From CAYYNQ01 sp964473105 (GTDB lineage Bacteria; Sumerlaeota; Sumerlaeia; MVZB01), in assembly GCA_964473105.1 (NCBI GenBank), contig CAYYNQ010000003.1:1-33532 (forward strand): 33,532 nt of DNA, written 5' to 3'. This document shows, piece by piece, positions 1 through 6,726 of the stretch. The translations under genes and the position numbers were made by a program. The notes below the pieces were generated by a model. The model searched no databases, was not told the DNA's origin, and was given only the letters and a program-made list of their open reading frames with translations. Positions within the stretch are counted from its first letter, which is position 1. Every line of letters begins with the position of its first letter.

Positions 1-124
1 CGAATCCCGCACGTGCCTGACACGCCGTGATCGCCGCCGTTAATGTCGTCTTCCCGTGGTCTATGTGTCCGATTGTCCCCACATTGACATGAGGCTTGTC
101 ACGCTTGAACGTCTCCTTGGCCAT
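1..124 (-). CDS. tuf: Elongation factor Tu, N-terminal 41 residues (runs off the left edge)
   Basis: EF-Tu carries aminoacyl-tRNA to the ribosome as a GTP complex. The visible residues begin MAKETFKRDKPHVNVGTIGH and continue through the P-loop IDHGKTT into LTAAITA, the highly conserved start of EF-Tu. Only the beginning of the G domain is present. The ATG at 122-124 is the family's usual start and has purine-rich sequence (GGGGAG, then AGGA) just upstream. A promoter lies at 146-175. No fusA or rpsG precedes it, so this copy is not in the usual str-operon position; what follows it lies outside the window. The identification is secure. Confidence 0.97.
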   Translation of the reverse strand, partial: MAKETFKRDKPHVNVGTIGHIDHGKTTLTAAITACQARAGF

Positions 125-145
125 CGTCCTGCATCTCCCCGATTT

Positions 146-175
146 ATTATAGATTAAAGGGCAGCCTCAAGCCAA
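146..175 (-). promoter_or_regulatory. Predicted sigma70-type promoter of tuf
   Basis: On the minus strand TTGGCT (170-175) is followed after 18 bases by a perfect TATAAT (146-151), about 22 bases upstream of the tuf ATG. The leader would be very short. Read by eye from consensus; not tested. Confidence 0.6.
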
Positions 176-327
176 CCCTTTTGCATACGCCTGTTAAAGC
201 GGCCCATCGCGGTTCGAGTTCCCCCCAGTTTTGAACCGGCGCGATCACCCAAATTCCGGTGAATCGCCCTTCAACTCTTTTGTGCATGAATAAACTTGTC
301 AGAGACTCGGCAACCGGGCGGACCCAC

Positions 328-572
328 TTGTCCCAAGTTTAATCGGGACAAAAGCCCATCTGGATTGATCCAGACCCGAAGGAGCCCTCTCTTCCAGGTG
401 TATTCACACCACATCCACGGAGCACCGCCACGCGGCCACAGAACATTGAGTATGGAACTCTCAAGCCATTCTGTGCTTCAGTGAGGGAACTGAAGTCTCC
501 GCTGTAACCTGATTAGGGTTGATACCCGGGATCAGGCGGTGATCACCCAAGCCCTGCGTCAGGTCACAAGGA
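328..572 (-). ncRNA. Candidate structured RNA (chain of hairpins)
   Basis: This stretch holds no convincing gene but is packed with inverted repeats, nearly end to end: TTGTCCC/GGGACAA (328-334, 345-351); TCTGGAT/ATCCAGA (359-365, 368-374); GGTGT/ACACC (397-401, 406-410); CCGC/GCGG (425-428, 432-435); CACAGAA/TTCTGTG (437-443, 469-475) with an inner TTGAG/CTCAA (446-450, 460-464); CTTCAGT/ACTGAAG (476-482, 489-495); CCTGAT/ATCAGG (508-513, 531-536) with an inner GGGT/ACCC; the palindrome GGTGATCACC (538-547); CCTG/CAGG (553-556, 560-563). Minus-strand transcription is inferred from the promoter at 579-606, which would start RNA near 572. The 3' end is unknown. Another bulged hairpin at 241-267 has no T-run, so transcription could continue into tuf and make this its long leader. 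It does not match tRNA, tmRNA, RNase P, SRP or 6S RNA signatures that I can recognise. Confidence 0.45.
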
Positions 573-578
573 CCCCGT

Positions 579-606
579 ATTCTATCGCGGGCAGACCGGA
601 AGTCAA
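579..606 (-). promoter_or_regulatory. Predicted strong promoter facing the hairpin chain
   Basis: On the minus strand TTGACT (601-606) is followed after 16 bases by TAGAAT (579-584). The roughly 20 bases upstream (607-626) are A/T-rich in an otherwise GC-rich region, like an UP element. A transcript would begin near 572, directly before the first hairpin. No protein start follows closely, which argues for an RNA product or a long tuf leader. Confidence 0.5.
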
Positions 607-726
607 TAATGAATATAACTATTTTAGGCCGATCCAGGGAAATATGTGGCCGTCCATGGGACTGACCCTTCCGCAAACCCGGACTGGCCCTTGGGAAAAA
701 TCTGGGTCTCAAACCTGACTCACGCT

Positions 727-821
727 GGTTTTTCAGAAAAACCCCGGGCCCTATGGCCCCCTGTCATATTGGGCCTGGTTCGACTCGTTCCACATGCCGG
801 TCAACCACAGGCTATAGCCTG
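727..821. repeat. Three palindromes in the gene-free stretch upstream of the ABC permease
   Basis: The interval 613-861 holds no gene I can support. It contains GGTTTTT/AAAAACC (727-733, 737-743), GGGCC/GGCCC (746-750, 755-759) and a perfect 14-bp palindrome CAGGCTATAGCCTG (808-821). None has a T-run on the correct side, so these are not standard terminators. The last one lies about 40 bases upstream of the predicted permease promoter and could be an operator. Confidence 0.4.
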
Positions 822-861
822 AAAAATGAGATTGAATGACACCATAGCTCAGGGAGACCAG

Positions 862-891
862 TTAATTATTTATGCATAATTCTGTTATAAC
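862..891 (+). promoter_or_regulatory. Possible promoter for the ABC permease gene
   Basis: An A/T-rich island contains TTAATT (862-867), an 18-base spacer and TATAAC (886-891). It would give a leader of about 120 bases before the TTG start at 1021. Moderate match to consensus only. Confidence 0.4.
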
Positions 892-1020
892 GTTATTTAA
901 GGGCCGACCTCAGGCCCCGGGAATCCTGTATTTGACTCGTGGATTCACGGTCAAAACGGAAGATGCGGTTCGCCTGCCGGATGTGCCGGGAAATTTCGAG
1001 AGAGAGGTTGGGACGGGCAA

Positions 1021-1857
1021 TTGTTCGAGAAAGTAAACCGTGAATTCTTCTGGCTCCTAGTTCAGCGTGACCTGAAGGTTCGATATGCCGGCTCAACGCT
1101 CGGTTGCCTCTGGAACCTGCTCCATCCCCTAGCGCTGGTCGCAATTTACATGACGATTTTCTCTTCGATCATGATTGAATTGCGCAGTTCCGACGAGTCC
1201 CCCGTCGATTTCGGCAGCCTTTCCTACGGGGCTCATCTGTGCGCCGGGCTGATCCCCTGGCTCCTGTTTTCGGACATCCTGATACGCTCAACGGGCACCC
1301 TGATCGAGAACAGTCACTTCCTTCGTAGAATATCCTTCCCGCCTGTCATTCTCTTTCTGGCCATTTTTGCCAATGCCTTCATAATTCACGCATTCGGGTA
1401 TGCATGTTTCCTCCTGGCCCTCATAGCTTTGGGAGTCAAGCTACCCTTGCTCGCACTGGGCGGACTGGGGGTCATGCTTCTGCTCGGGACCTGCGCTCTG
1501 GGAATCAGCTTCCTGCTCGCCGTGCTGAACGTCTTTTTCCGGGATGTCTCACAATTCCTAACGGTTGTCCTGCAACTGCTCTTTTGGTTCAACCCAATCG
1601 TCTACGTCAAGGAAATCCTGATAACCCCGGGAACCCCCCAAGGAACCGGCTGGAATGTCAAGGAATTCGGCGCGACCGTCATGCTATGCAACCCGATCGA
1701 ACGGTTCATCTCCGCGATTCAAGGGCTCGTCGGCACTGTTGATTATCATCCGACAGGAATCGATCTGGGCATCATCTTCCTGTTCCCCGCCTTATGCCTC
1801 GCTATCGGGCTCCTCATTTTCAAAAAAAATCTCCCTGAGATCAGAGACGCGATATGA
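1021..1857 (+). CDS. Polysaccharide-export ABC transporter permease (Wzm/ABC2 type)
   Basis: Inner-membrane subunit of an ABC exporter for a surface polysaccharide or O-antigen. The 278 residues open with the family's N-terminal block (NREFFWLLVQRDLKVRYAGS, about 5-25), followed by GCLWNLLHPL and about six hydrophobic segments (roughly 37-53, 73-89, 107-137, 142-173, 180-197, 249-268). The FWFNPIVY motif near 190 is typical of ABC2 permeases. Length is normal. The start is TTG; the frame is open back to 901 but has no ATG, GTG or other TTG, and a purine-rich GAGAGAGG lies about 14 bases upstream. No ATPase partner (Wzt) is adjacent: the next gene is convergent. Its end overlaps the end of the PfkB gene by 17 bp. 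Family assignment is firm; the substrate is unknown. Confidence 0.88.
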   Translation: MFEKVNREFFWLLVQRDLKVRYAGSTLGCLWNLLHPLALVAIYMTIFSSIMIELRSSDESPVDFGSLSYGAHLCAGLIPWLLFSDILIRSTGTLIENSHFLRRISFPPVILFLAIFANAFIIHAFGYACFLLALIALGVKLPLLALGGLGVMLLLGTCALGISFLLAVLNVFFRDVSQFLTVVLQLLFWFNPIVYVKEILITPGTPQGTGWNVKEFGATVMLCNPIERFISAIQGLVGTVDYHPTGIDLGIIFLFPALCLAIGLLIFKKNLPEIRDAI

Positions 1858-2794
1858 ACGCTTCCACCTCTGCACGTTTGGGAGTGGCCGCCATTGCCCC
1901 TTTCCGAGTCGCGGTGAGAGCGCCCGTCCCGTTTGCAAAACGCACCAGCCGCCGCAGCGAAGCCTCATCAAGGGTTTCCGGCTGAAGGGAAGTCTCAAGC
2001 AGCCCGGAAATCAGGCCCGCCAAAAAGGCATCACCACAACCAGTCGTCTCAACAGCCTCGACATCGAAGGCCGGGACATGTCCCTCGGCCCGACCGTTGT
2101 TAAAATAAGCCCCACCGGATCCCAGGGTGACCAGGCAAAGTTTCACACCCCTTTCGAGCAACAGGCGACTGCCTATTGCCGGGTCATCAGTCCCGGCCAG
2201 CAATTCCAATTCCACCGCGTTGAGCTTGCAGACAGCGACGTCCTGCAATCCTTCAAGGATGCCCTGCCGGGCAGCGCCCATATCCGGCCAGAGGGCCGGC
2301 CGCAGATTGGCATCGTAGGCGACCAATACGCCTGAGTCCCCTGCCCGGCGAACCGCGTCCAGGACAGCCTCTCGCCCCTCCCCGCTCAATGAGACCGACC
2401 CAAAGACGAGGACCTTTGCTGATCTGAGGTATGAGAGATCCAGATCCGCCGTGCTCAGCTTCAATGCCGCGCCGCGGTAAATGATAAAATCCTGATCTCG
2501 CGGGCTTGATAAGGCGACCAGGGCGATCATCGTCGGGATGTCCGCGTGCACGCGCAAATGGCCCGTGTCGACACCCTCGAATTTTAATCGTTTTGAAAGT
2601 AACGACCCGAAGGGGTCATCACCGATCAGGCCCACAAATCCGATATCAACTCCCAGTCGAGCCAGTGCAACCGCCACATTTGCAGACGCACCACCCGGCT
2701 CCGGGCTGAAACTGTCCGCTTCCTCGAGGGCCACCCCTGCGGGAGATGCAAACAGGTCGACCACCGCCTCGCCCAAGCTGATAATATCCGGCAT
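1841..2794 (-). CDS. PfkB-family carbohydrate kinase (fructokinase-like)
   Basis: Cytoplasmic ATP-dependent sugar kinase of the ribokinase/PfkB family, 317 residues, the normal length. It has the N-terminal sugar-binding signature PGGASANVAVALARLG (about 33-48) and the C-terminal signature TTGCGDAFLAG (250-260), in which Asp255 is the expected catalytic base. The context resembles bacterial fructokinases, but PfkB substrates cannot be read reliably from sequence. The ATG at 2792-2794 is preferred over an upstream in-frame TTG because AAGGGG lies about ten bases before it. It is the last gene of the minus-strand series and shares its last 17 bp with the convergent permease gene. Confidence 0.88.
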   Translation of the reverse strand: MPDIISLGEAVVDLFASPAGVALEEADSFSPEPGGASANVAVALARLGVDIGFVGLIGDDPFGSLLSKRLKFEGVDTGHLRVHADIPTMIALVALSSPRDQDFIIYRGAALKLSTADLDLSYLRSAKVLVFGSVSLSGEGREAVLDAVRRAGDSGVLVAYDANLRPALWPDMGAARQGILEGLQDVAVCKLNAVELELLAGTDDPAIGSRLLLERGVKLCLVTLGSGGAYFNNGRAEGHVPAFDVEAVETTGCGDAFLAGLISGLLETSLQPETLDEASLRRLVRFANGTGALTATRKGAMAATPKRAEVEAFISRL

Positions 2795-3048
2795 ATTCCG
2801 TTTCCCCTTCAATGCATCTTTATCACGAGCATGGTCGCTGTCGGATGTTAACTATCTCGCCTAGACGGTTTGGAGTCGGCTGGCGAATACTTCCCGGGAG
2901 ACGAACCTTCACGATAACACCAGGAGTCAATCATATATTCCGACGGCAGCCAAGAGTTCCTGCCTGTGATGACGATAAGCATGTTGCCTGACATAAACCC
3001 CTCACGGGTAACCGATCATGGGATATGCCGTGATTTTGTCCTCGAAAA

Positions 3049-4017
3049 TCAACTGAGTTCGAGCATCCGCTGGATGGGTTTCAATGCCTGGGAACGCAAT
3101 GATTCATCCATCGTCAACTCCGGACGTTGGTCCCGCATACAGAGATAGAGTTTTTCGAGGGTGTTGCGCTTCATATGCGGACATTCATTGCAGGCACATG
3201 AGTTTGACGGGGGCGCAGGAATGAACTGCTTGTCCGGACAGCGCTGCTGCATCCTGTGGATCAGGCCCGGTTCCGTCGCGATGATCAGTTCCCTCACGCC
3301 GGTCTCACACGCATAGTTCAGGATCGATGATGTCGACCCGATATGGTCGGCATGTCGCAGCACAGCCTCCTCACACTCGGGATGCGCCAACACCAAAGCC
3401 TCGGGCCATATCGCTTTCAACCGGATGATTTTCTTCTCACTGAACATTTCGTGCACGATGCAAGACCCGTTCCACAACAGCATTTCCCGGCCGCTGACCC
3501 GGTTGATGTATGCACCCAGGTTCCGGTCGGGAGCAAAGATGATTTGCTGATCTGCCGGGACTTGCCCGACAATTTTAACCGCGTTACTGGATGTCACAAT
3601 GATGTCACTGAGCGCCTTGATGGCCGCTGAACAGTTGATATAGGAGATTACGATGTGGTCCGGGTTCGCCTCCCGGAACGCACTAAAACGATCAACCGGG
3701 CACGAATCAGCCAGGGAACAACCCGCATTCAAGTCCGGCAGCAGGACCTGTTTCCCGGGGTTGAGAATCTTGGCCGTCTCGGCCATGAAGTGCACTCCGG
3801 CAAAGACAATGACATCGGCCTCGGTCTCCGCCGCAACCTGCGACAACCTCAATGAATCTGCCACATGATCCGCCAGGTCCTGAATATCCGGATCCTGGTA
3901 AAAATGTGCAAGCAACACCGCGTTCATTTCACGCTTGAGACGCTCGATCTCCACGAAAAGATCCAACTCAGGCGGAATCGACTCATCCAAGGTTGTGTTT
4001 GGTTGAATGGCCTGCAT
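3049..4017 (-). CDS. nadA: Quinolinate synthase A
   Basis: Condenses iminoaspartate with dihydroxyacetone phosphate to quinolinate in de novo NAD synthesis, using a [4Fe-4S] cluster. Recognisable blocks are LLAHFYQDPDIQDLADHVADS, FAGVHFMAETAKIL, the first cluster region NAGCSLADSCP, then VLAHPECEEAV and the C-terminal NSCACNECPHMKRNTLEKLY. These supply the three expected cluster cysteines. The length of 322 residues is normal. The ATG at 4015-4017 is chosen because GGAG lies six bases upstream; the longer TTG reading adds 15 residues that are not family-like. nadB and nadC are not in the window. It lies 125 bp downstream of the glycosyltransferase gene on the same strand, with no obvious functional link. 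Confidence 0.96.
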   Translation of the reverse strand: MQAIQPNTTLDESIPPELDLFVEIERLKREMNAVLLAHFYQDPDIQDLADHVADSLRLSQVAAETEADVIVFAGVHFMAETAKILNPGKQVLLPDLNAGCSLADSCPVDRFSAFREANPDHIVISYINCSAAIKALSDIIVTSSNAVKIVGQVPADQQIIFAPDRNLGAYINRVSGREMLLWNGSCIVHEMFSEKKIIRLKAIWPEALVLAHPECEEAVLRHADHIGSTSSILNYACETGVRELIIATEPGLIHRMQQRCPDKQFIPAPPSNSCACNECPHMKRNTLEKLYLCMRDQRPELTMDESLRSQALKPIQRMLELS

Positions 4018-4142
4018 CCAAAGCTCCGCGGCAGGAGGAGATCCGGCCCGACAAGGTGACAACCGGATTGGTCTGGACCTTCATCTCGATGATCCACGAG
4101 CATCTGACGGCTGATGATAACACCCAGCCTGACGAATGTCTT

Positions 4143-5315
4143 TCATTTATCCCGTTGCTCCATGACCGAGCGGATCAGTTGACAGGTCTGTTCAGCCGTG
4201 CACTTCCAAGAAAAGGCGGAGCCCCGCACCCGCGACCTGTGGGCATATTTAACTCTGAGAGGGTTTTCTGTCTGAATCCTGAGCATCAACCGTGCCAGCC
4301 CGATCCAGTCACCAGGCCTGAAATACAGCGCTGCATCACCGGCCACCTCACGATGGGCTGGTATATCACTGACGATCATCGGAAGACCCGCCTGCATGGC
4401 TTCCACCAGGGGAAGCCCGAACCCTTCATCGAGTGAGCAACTGACATAGGCAAGGGCTGACCTGAAGACGGTACGCAGGGATGTGTCGGCGAGATCTTCC
4501 ATCCGGTGAAACCCACATGCGTTTGCATCCTGACGAATCTCATCCGGGGAGGGATCACCAAACGGGCCTTCTCCACCGATCCAGAACCATTTTGTTTTCA
4601 GGCACACGCCCCGGTCTTTCATTTGTTGCGACATGTGTATAAGGGCGCGACAGGCCGTTGTCGGGTCCTTCCGCGGTTCATGTGTCGCCACGGTCAGGAA
4701 GCAGGCGGAACCCGCTGAAAGACCCGTTATTTCCTCCGTCTGCATGTCACTGTCCGGGGAACCGCGGTGCCAGCAAGGGTGACCCGGGTCACCCGATTCC
4801 CCGATAACCGTCAATTGGCCCGGTTCAGCCAGCCCCAATGCGTCAACCTGGCCGCTCACATAACGCGAAGGGACGATGATCCGATCCGCATCTCGACAGG
4901 CTCGGCGAATCGCCTGTCTCAACCAAACCCTGAACCTCAACCTGAAAAACCTGGGATGCGTGAAAACCCCGACGTCGTGAATGGTCACGATCCTGAAAAA
5001 GGGCTGATCACCGCCGGGAATGATAAATGCCGGCCCCATGTAAATCTCATGATTGTCGACAACTCGTGGCAGTCGGTATCTCAACCAGAAATCCCCGGCA
5101 GGGTGCGAGTCATGACGGACCGGAGCGGCAATCAAGTCTATAAAATTCAACGCCTTATCCTGACGAGCGTAATTGATCGAATCACGATTGAAAAGGGCAC
5201 GTATCCGCAAGTCGGAATCAAGGGCCGCAAGGGATTTCAACAGATTGAGTGAATAGCGCCCCACTCCTGTCATCCCCGGCTCGACGGTCCGTGCATCAAA
5301 GAAAATATTGATCAT
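4143..5315 (-). CDS. Glycosyltransferase, GT4 family (group 1)
   Basis: GT-B fold enzyme of 390 residues that probably transfers a sugar from a nucleotide donor to an envelope glycan or lipid. The N-terminal domain opens with a beta strand and glycine-rich loop (FFDARTVEPGMTGVGRYSLN). The C-terminal domain carries ATHEPRKDP and the donor-binding E-x7-E motif EGFGLPLVE, followed by AMQAGLPMIVSDIPAHREV, the hallmark of GT4 enzymes. The start at 5313-5315 has GAGG ten bases upstream; ten extra codons are possible. No signal peptide or membrane segment is seen. Donor and acceptor cannot be named. Orientation and spacing (60 bp) suggest cotranscription with the aminotransferase gene upstream. Confidence 0.9.
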   Translation of the reverse strand: MINIFFDARTVEPGMTGVGRYSLNLLKSLAALDSDLRIRALFNRDSINYARQDKALNFIDLIAAPVRHDSHPAGDFWLRYRLPRVVDNHEIYMGPAFIIPGGDQPFFRIVTIHDVGVFTHPRFFRLRFRVWLRQAIRRACRDADRIIVPSRYVSGQVDALGLAEPGQLTVIGESGDPGHPCWHRGSPDSDMQTEEITGLSAGSACFLTVATHEPRKDPTTACRALIHMSQQMKDRGVCLKTKWFWIGGEGPFGDPSPDEIRQDANACGFHRMEDLADTSLRTVFRSALAYVSCSLDEGFGLPLVEAMQAGLPMIVSDIPAHREVAGDAALYFRPGDWIGLARLMLRIQTENPLRVKYAHRSRVRGSAFSWKCTAEQTCQLIRSVMEQRDK

Positions 5316-5375
5316 GGACTGATGACCTCGGATCATCATACACACAGGGTGGGTGCTGGACTGATGAGGGTCTGT

Positions 5376-6512
5376 TCACTTCGTGATCTCATGCAATGCC
5401 TCGACCAGGCGTCCGACCTGATCCCCGCCATTGTAATAGTGCGGGGAAATCCGCAGGTAATCATTGCGCGCCGTGACATGAATATCCCTCTCTCTGAGTT
5501 TCGCCCCGATCGATTCCATCTCGTGACCGGGCAGGGTGGCGCTGACAATTCCGCTGCGTTCACCGTCACCCCGTGGGGATAAAATACGGAATCTACCCGA
5601 CTCGAGTTGATCACAAAGCAGGGCTGTCAGTCTCTCAATATCCCGCCAGACTTTATCGATTCCGGCTTCGTTCAATAGCGCAAGGGACTTCGAGAGAGCT
5701 GCGAAACCACCCATATTACATGACCCATCCTCAAATCGTGCCGCCCGGGTCGGGACGGGAAGATCGGTCCTTGTGTAGTCGGAAGCGCCTTTCCGACAAA
5801 TCCACCCGACGCTGGAATTGTTCAACATCCCGAGCCTGGATTTGCGGATGTAGATTATTCCCGCCCCTTCCGGACCCAGCATCCACTTGTGGCCGTCCGC
5901 AACCAAAAAGTCGACGCCCGATGACCCGGGGGAAAACGGGATCGCCCCGATACCCTGGATGCCATCAAGACACAGCAGGATATCCCTGTCATGACATATC
6001 TGCGCCAGATCATCGATCGGCATCCGATAGCCAGTCGAGTACTGGACCAGGGAAACACTGACCAGCCGGGTACGCGCATCGATGGTCTCCACAAAATCAT
6101 CCGCATTGAATCGCATATCAGAACGACTACTCACCCTCCGGACCGCAACACCCAGCCTCGACAGCTGTGTCCACGGATAAACGTTTGCAGGAAATTCGCC
6201 TGCGGCGGTCACGATGTTGTCCCCCGCATCCCAGGGCAGGGAATTCGCAATACACATTAAGCCATGGGTCGTGTTGTGGACAAACCCGGTTTCGTCACGG
6301 TCAACCCTGAGCAGGCGTGAAGCTTCAAGGCGTGCCCGCTGGACCCGTTGATTCCAGTCCAGCCAGGCGGCCCCGCCCAGTCGTTCCGCCTCTCCGGCAT
6401 AAAGTCGCAGCGCAGCCGCTGATCTTGCCGGTAATGGGGAAACAGATGCATGGTTCAGGAAATCAGCGTGTCCAAGGACCGGAAACGCTGCCCTTAACCC
6501 GGGTTCAGTCAT
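5376..6512 (-). CDS. Class V aminotransferase-fold PLP enzyme (not a cysteine desulfurase)
   Basis: PLP-dependent enzyme of about 378 residues with the class V signature: an N-terminal FLNHASVSPLP, HNTTHGLMCIANSLPW in the cofactor phosphate region, CLDGIQGIG with the PLP-ring aspartate, and VADGHKWMLGPEG containing the Schiff-base lysine. It resembles SufS/CsdA and isopenicillin-epimerase-like proteins. The C-terminal region where SufS-type desulfurases carry the catalytic cysteine loop reads RERDIHVTARNDYLRISPHY, with no cysteine, so cysteine desulfuration is unlikely. The reaction is unknown. The ATG at 6510-6512 is preferred over a GTG two codons earlier. It is divergent from purA across 214 bp. 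Confidence 0.85.
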   Translation of the reverse strand: MTEPGLRAAFPVLGHADFLNHASVSPLPARSAAALRLYAGEAERLGGAAWLDWNQRVQRARLEASRLLRVDRDETGFVHNTTHGLMCIANSLPWDAGDNIVTAAGEFPANVYPWTQLSRLGVAVRRVSSRSDMRFNADDFVETIDARTRLVSVSLVQYSTGYRMPIDDLAQICHDRDILLCLDGIQGIGAIPFSPGSSGVDFLVADGHKWMLGPEGAGIIYIRKSRLGMLNNSSVGWICRKGASDYTRTDLPVPTRAARFEDGSCNMGGFAALSKSLALLNEAGIDKVWRDIERLTALLCDQLESGRFRILSPRGDGERSGIVSATLPGHEMESIGAKLRERDIHVTARNDYLRISPHYYNGGDQVGRLVEALHEITK

Positions 6513-6629
6513 CGCCACTCACCCACGCAGACCTTTCCATGAATCATTGCCAGAACGGGTCTGGGAACCGAATCCGCCAATACTGCGGGATTTTTCACAG
6601 AACCGGCGGCGCGACCAATCGAATTGCCG

Positions 6630-6659
6630 TTGATCACGTCACGAATAATCGGTTATATT
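6630..6659 (+). promoter_or_regulatory. Predicted purA promoter
   Basis: TTGATC (6630-6635), an 18-base spacer and TATATT (6654-6659) lie 67 bases before the purA ATG, in the divergent intergenic region. Confidence 0.5.
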
Positions 6660-6682
6660 GTTTCGTTCTTGGTCTGTTCGCA

Positions 6683-6696
6683 AGTTCAATTGAACT
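6683..6696. promoter_or_regulatory. Perfect 14-bp palindrome in the purA leader (possible operator)
   Basis: AGTTCAATTGAACT is a perfect palindrome about 17 bases after the predicted start of transcription and 30 bases before the purA ATG. This is a natural position for a repressor site. It does not resemble the E. coli PurR box. As RNA it would form only a weak A/U-rich hairpin, so a DNA-binding site is more likely. Confidence 0.4.
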
Positions 6697-6726
6697 CCTT
6701 TTTCAAACCTGGAGGACGTTAAAGAC

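Noticed and set aside
205..225. tRNA T-loop-like GGTTCGAGTTCC on the plus strand, with a similar GGTTCGACTC near 777
   Set aside because: The flanking bases do not form a T stem, and no acceptor or anticodon arm can be built on either strand.
225..300. Possible tRNA on the minus strand around GGTTCAAAACT
   Set aside because: Four of five T-stem pairs are possible, but no complementary acceptor strand lies at the right distance.
461..712. An 83-codon minus-strand reading frame in the gene-free region
   Set aside because: It overlaps the hairpin chain, has no ribosome-binding site and no recognisable protein features.
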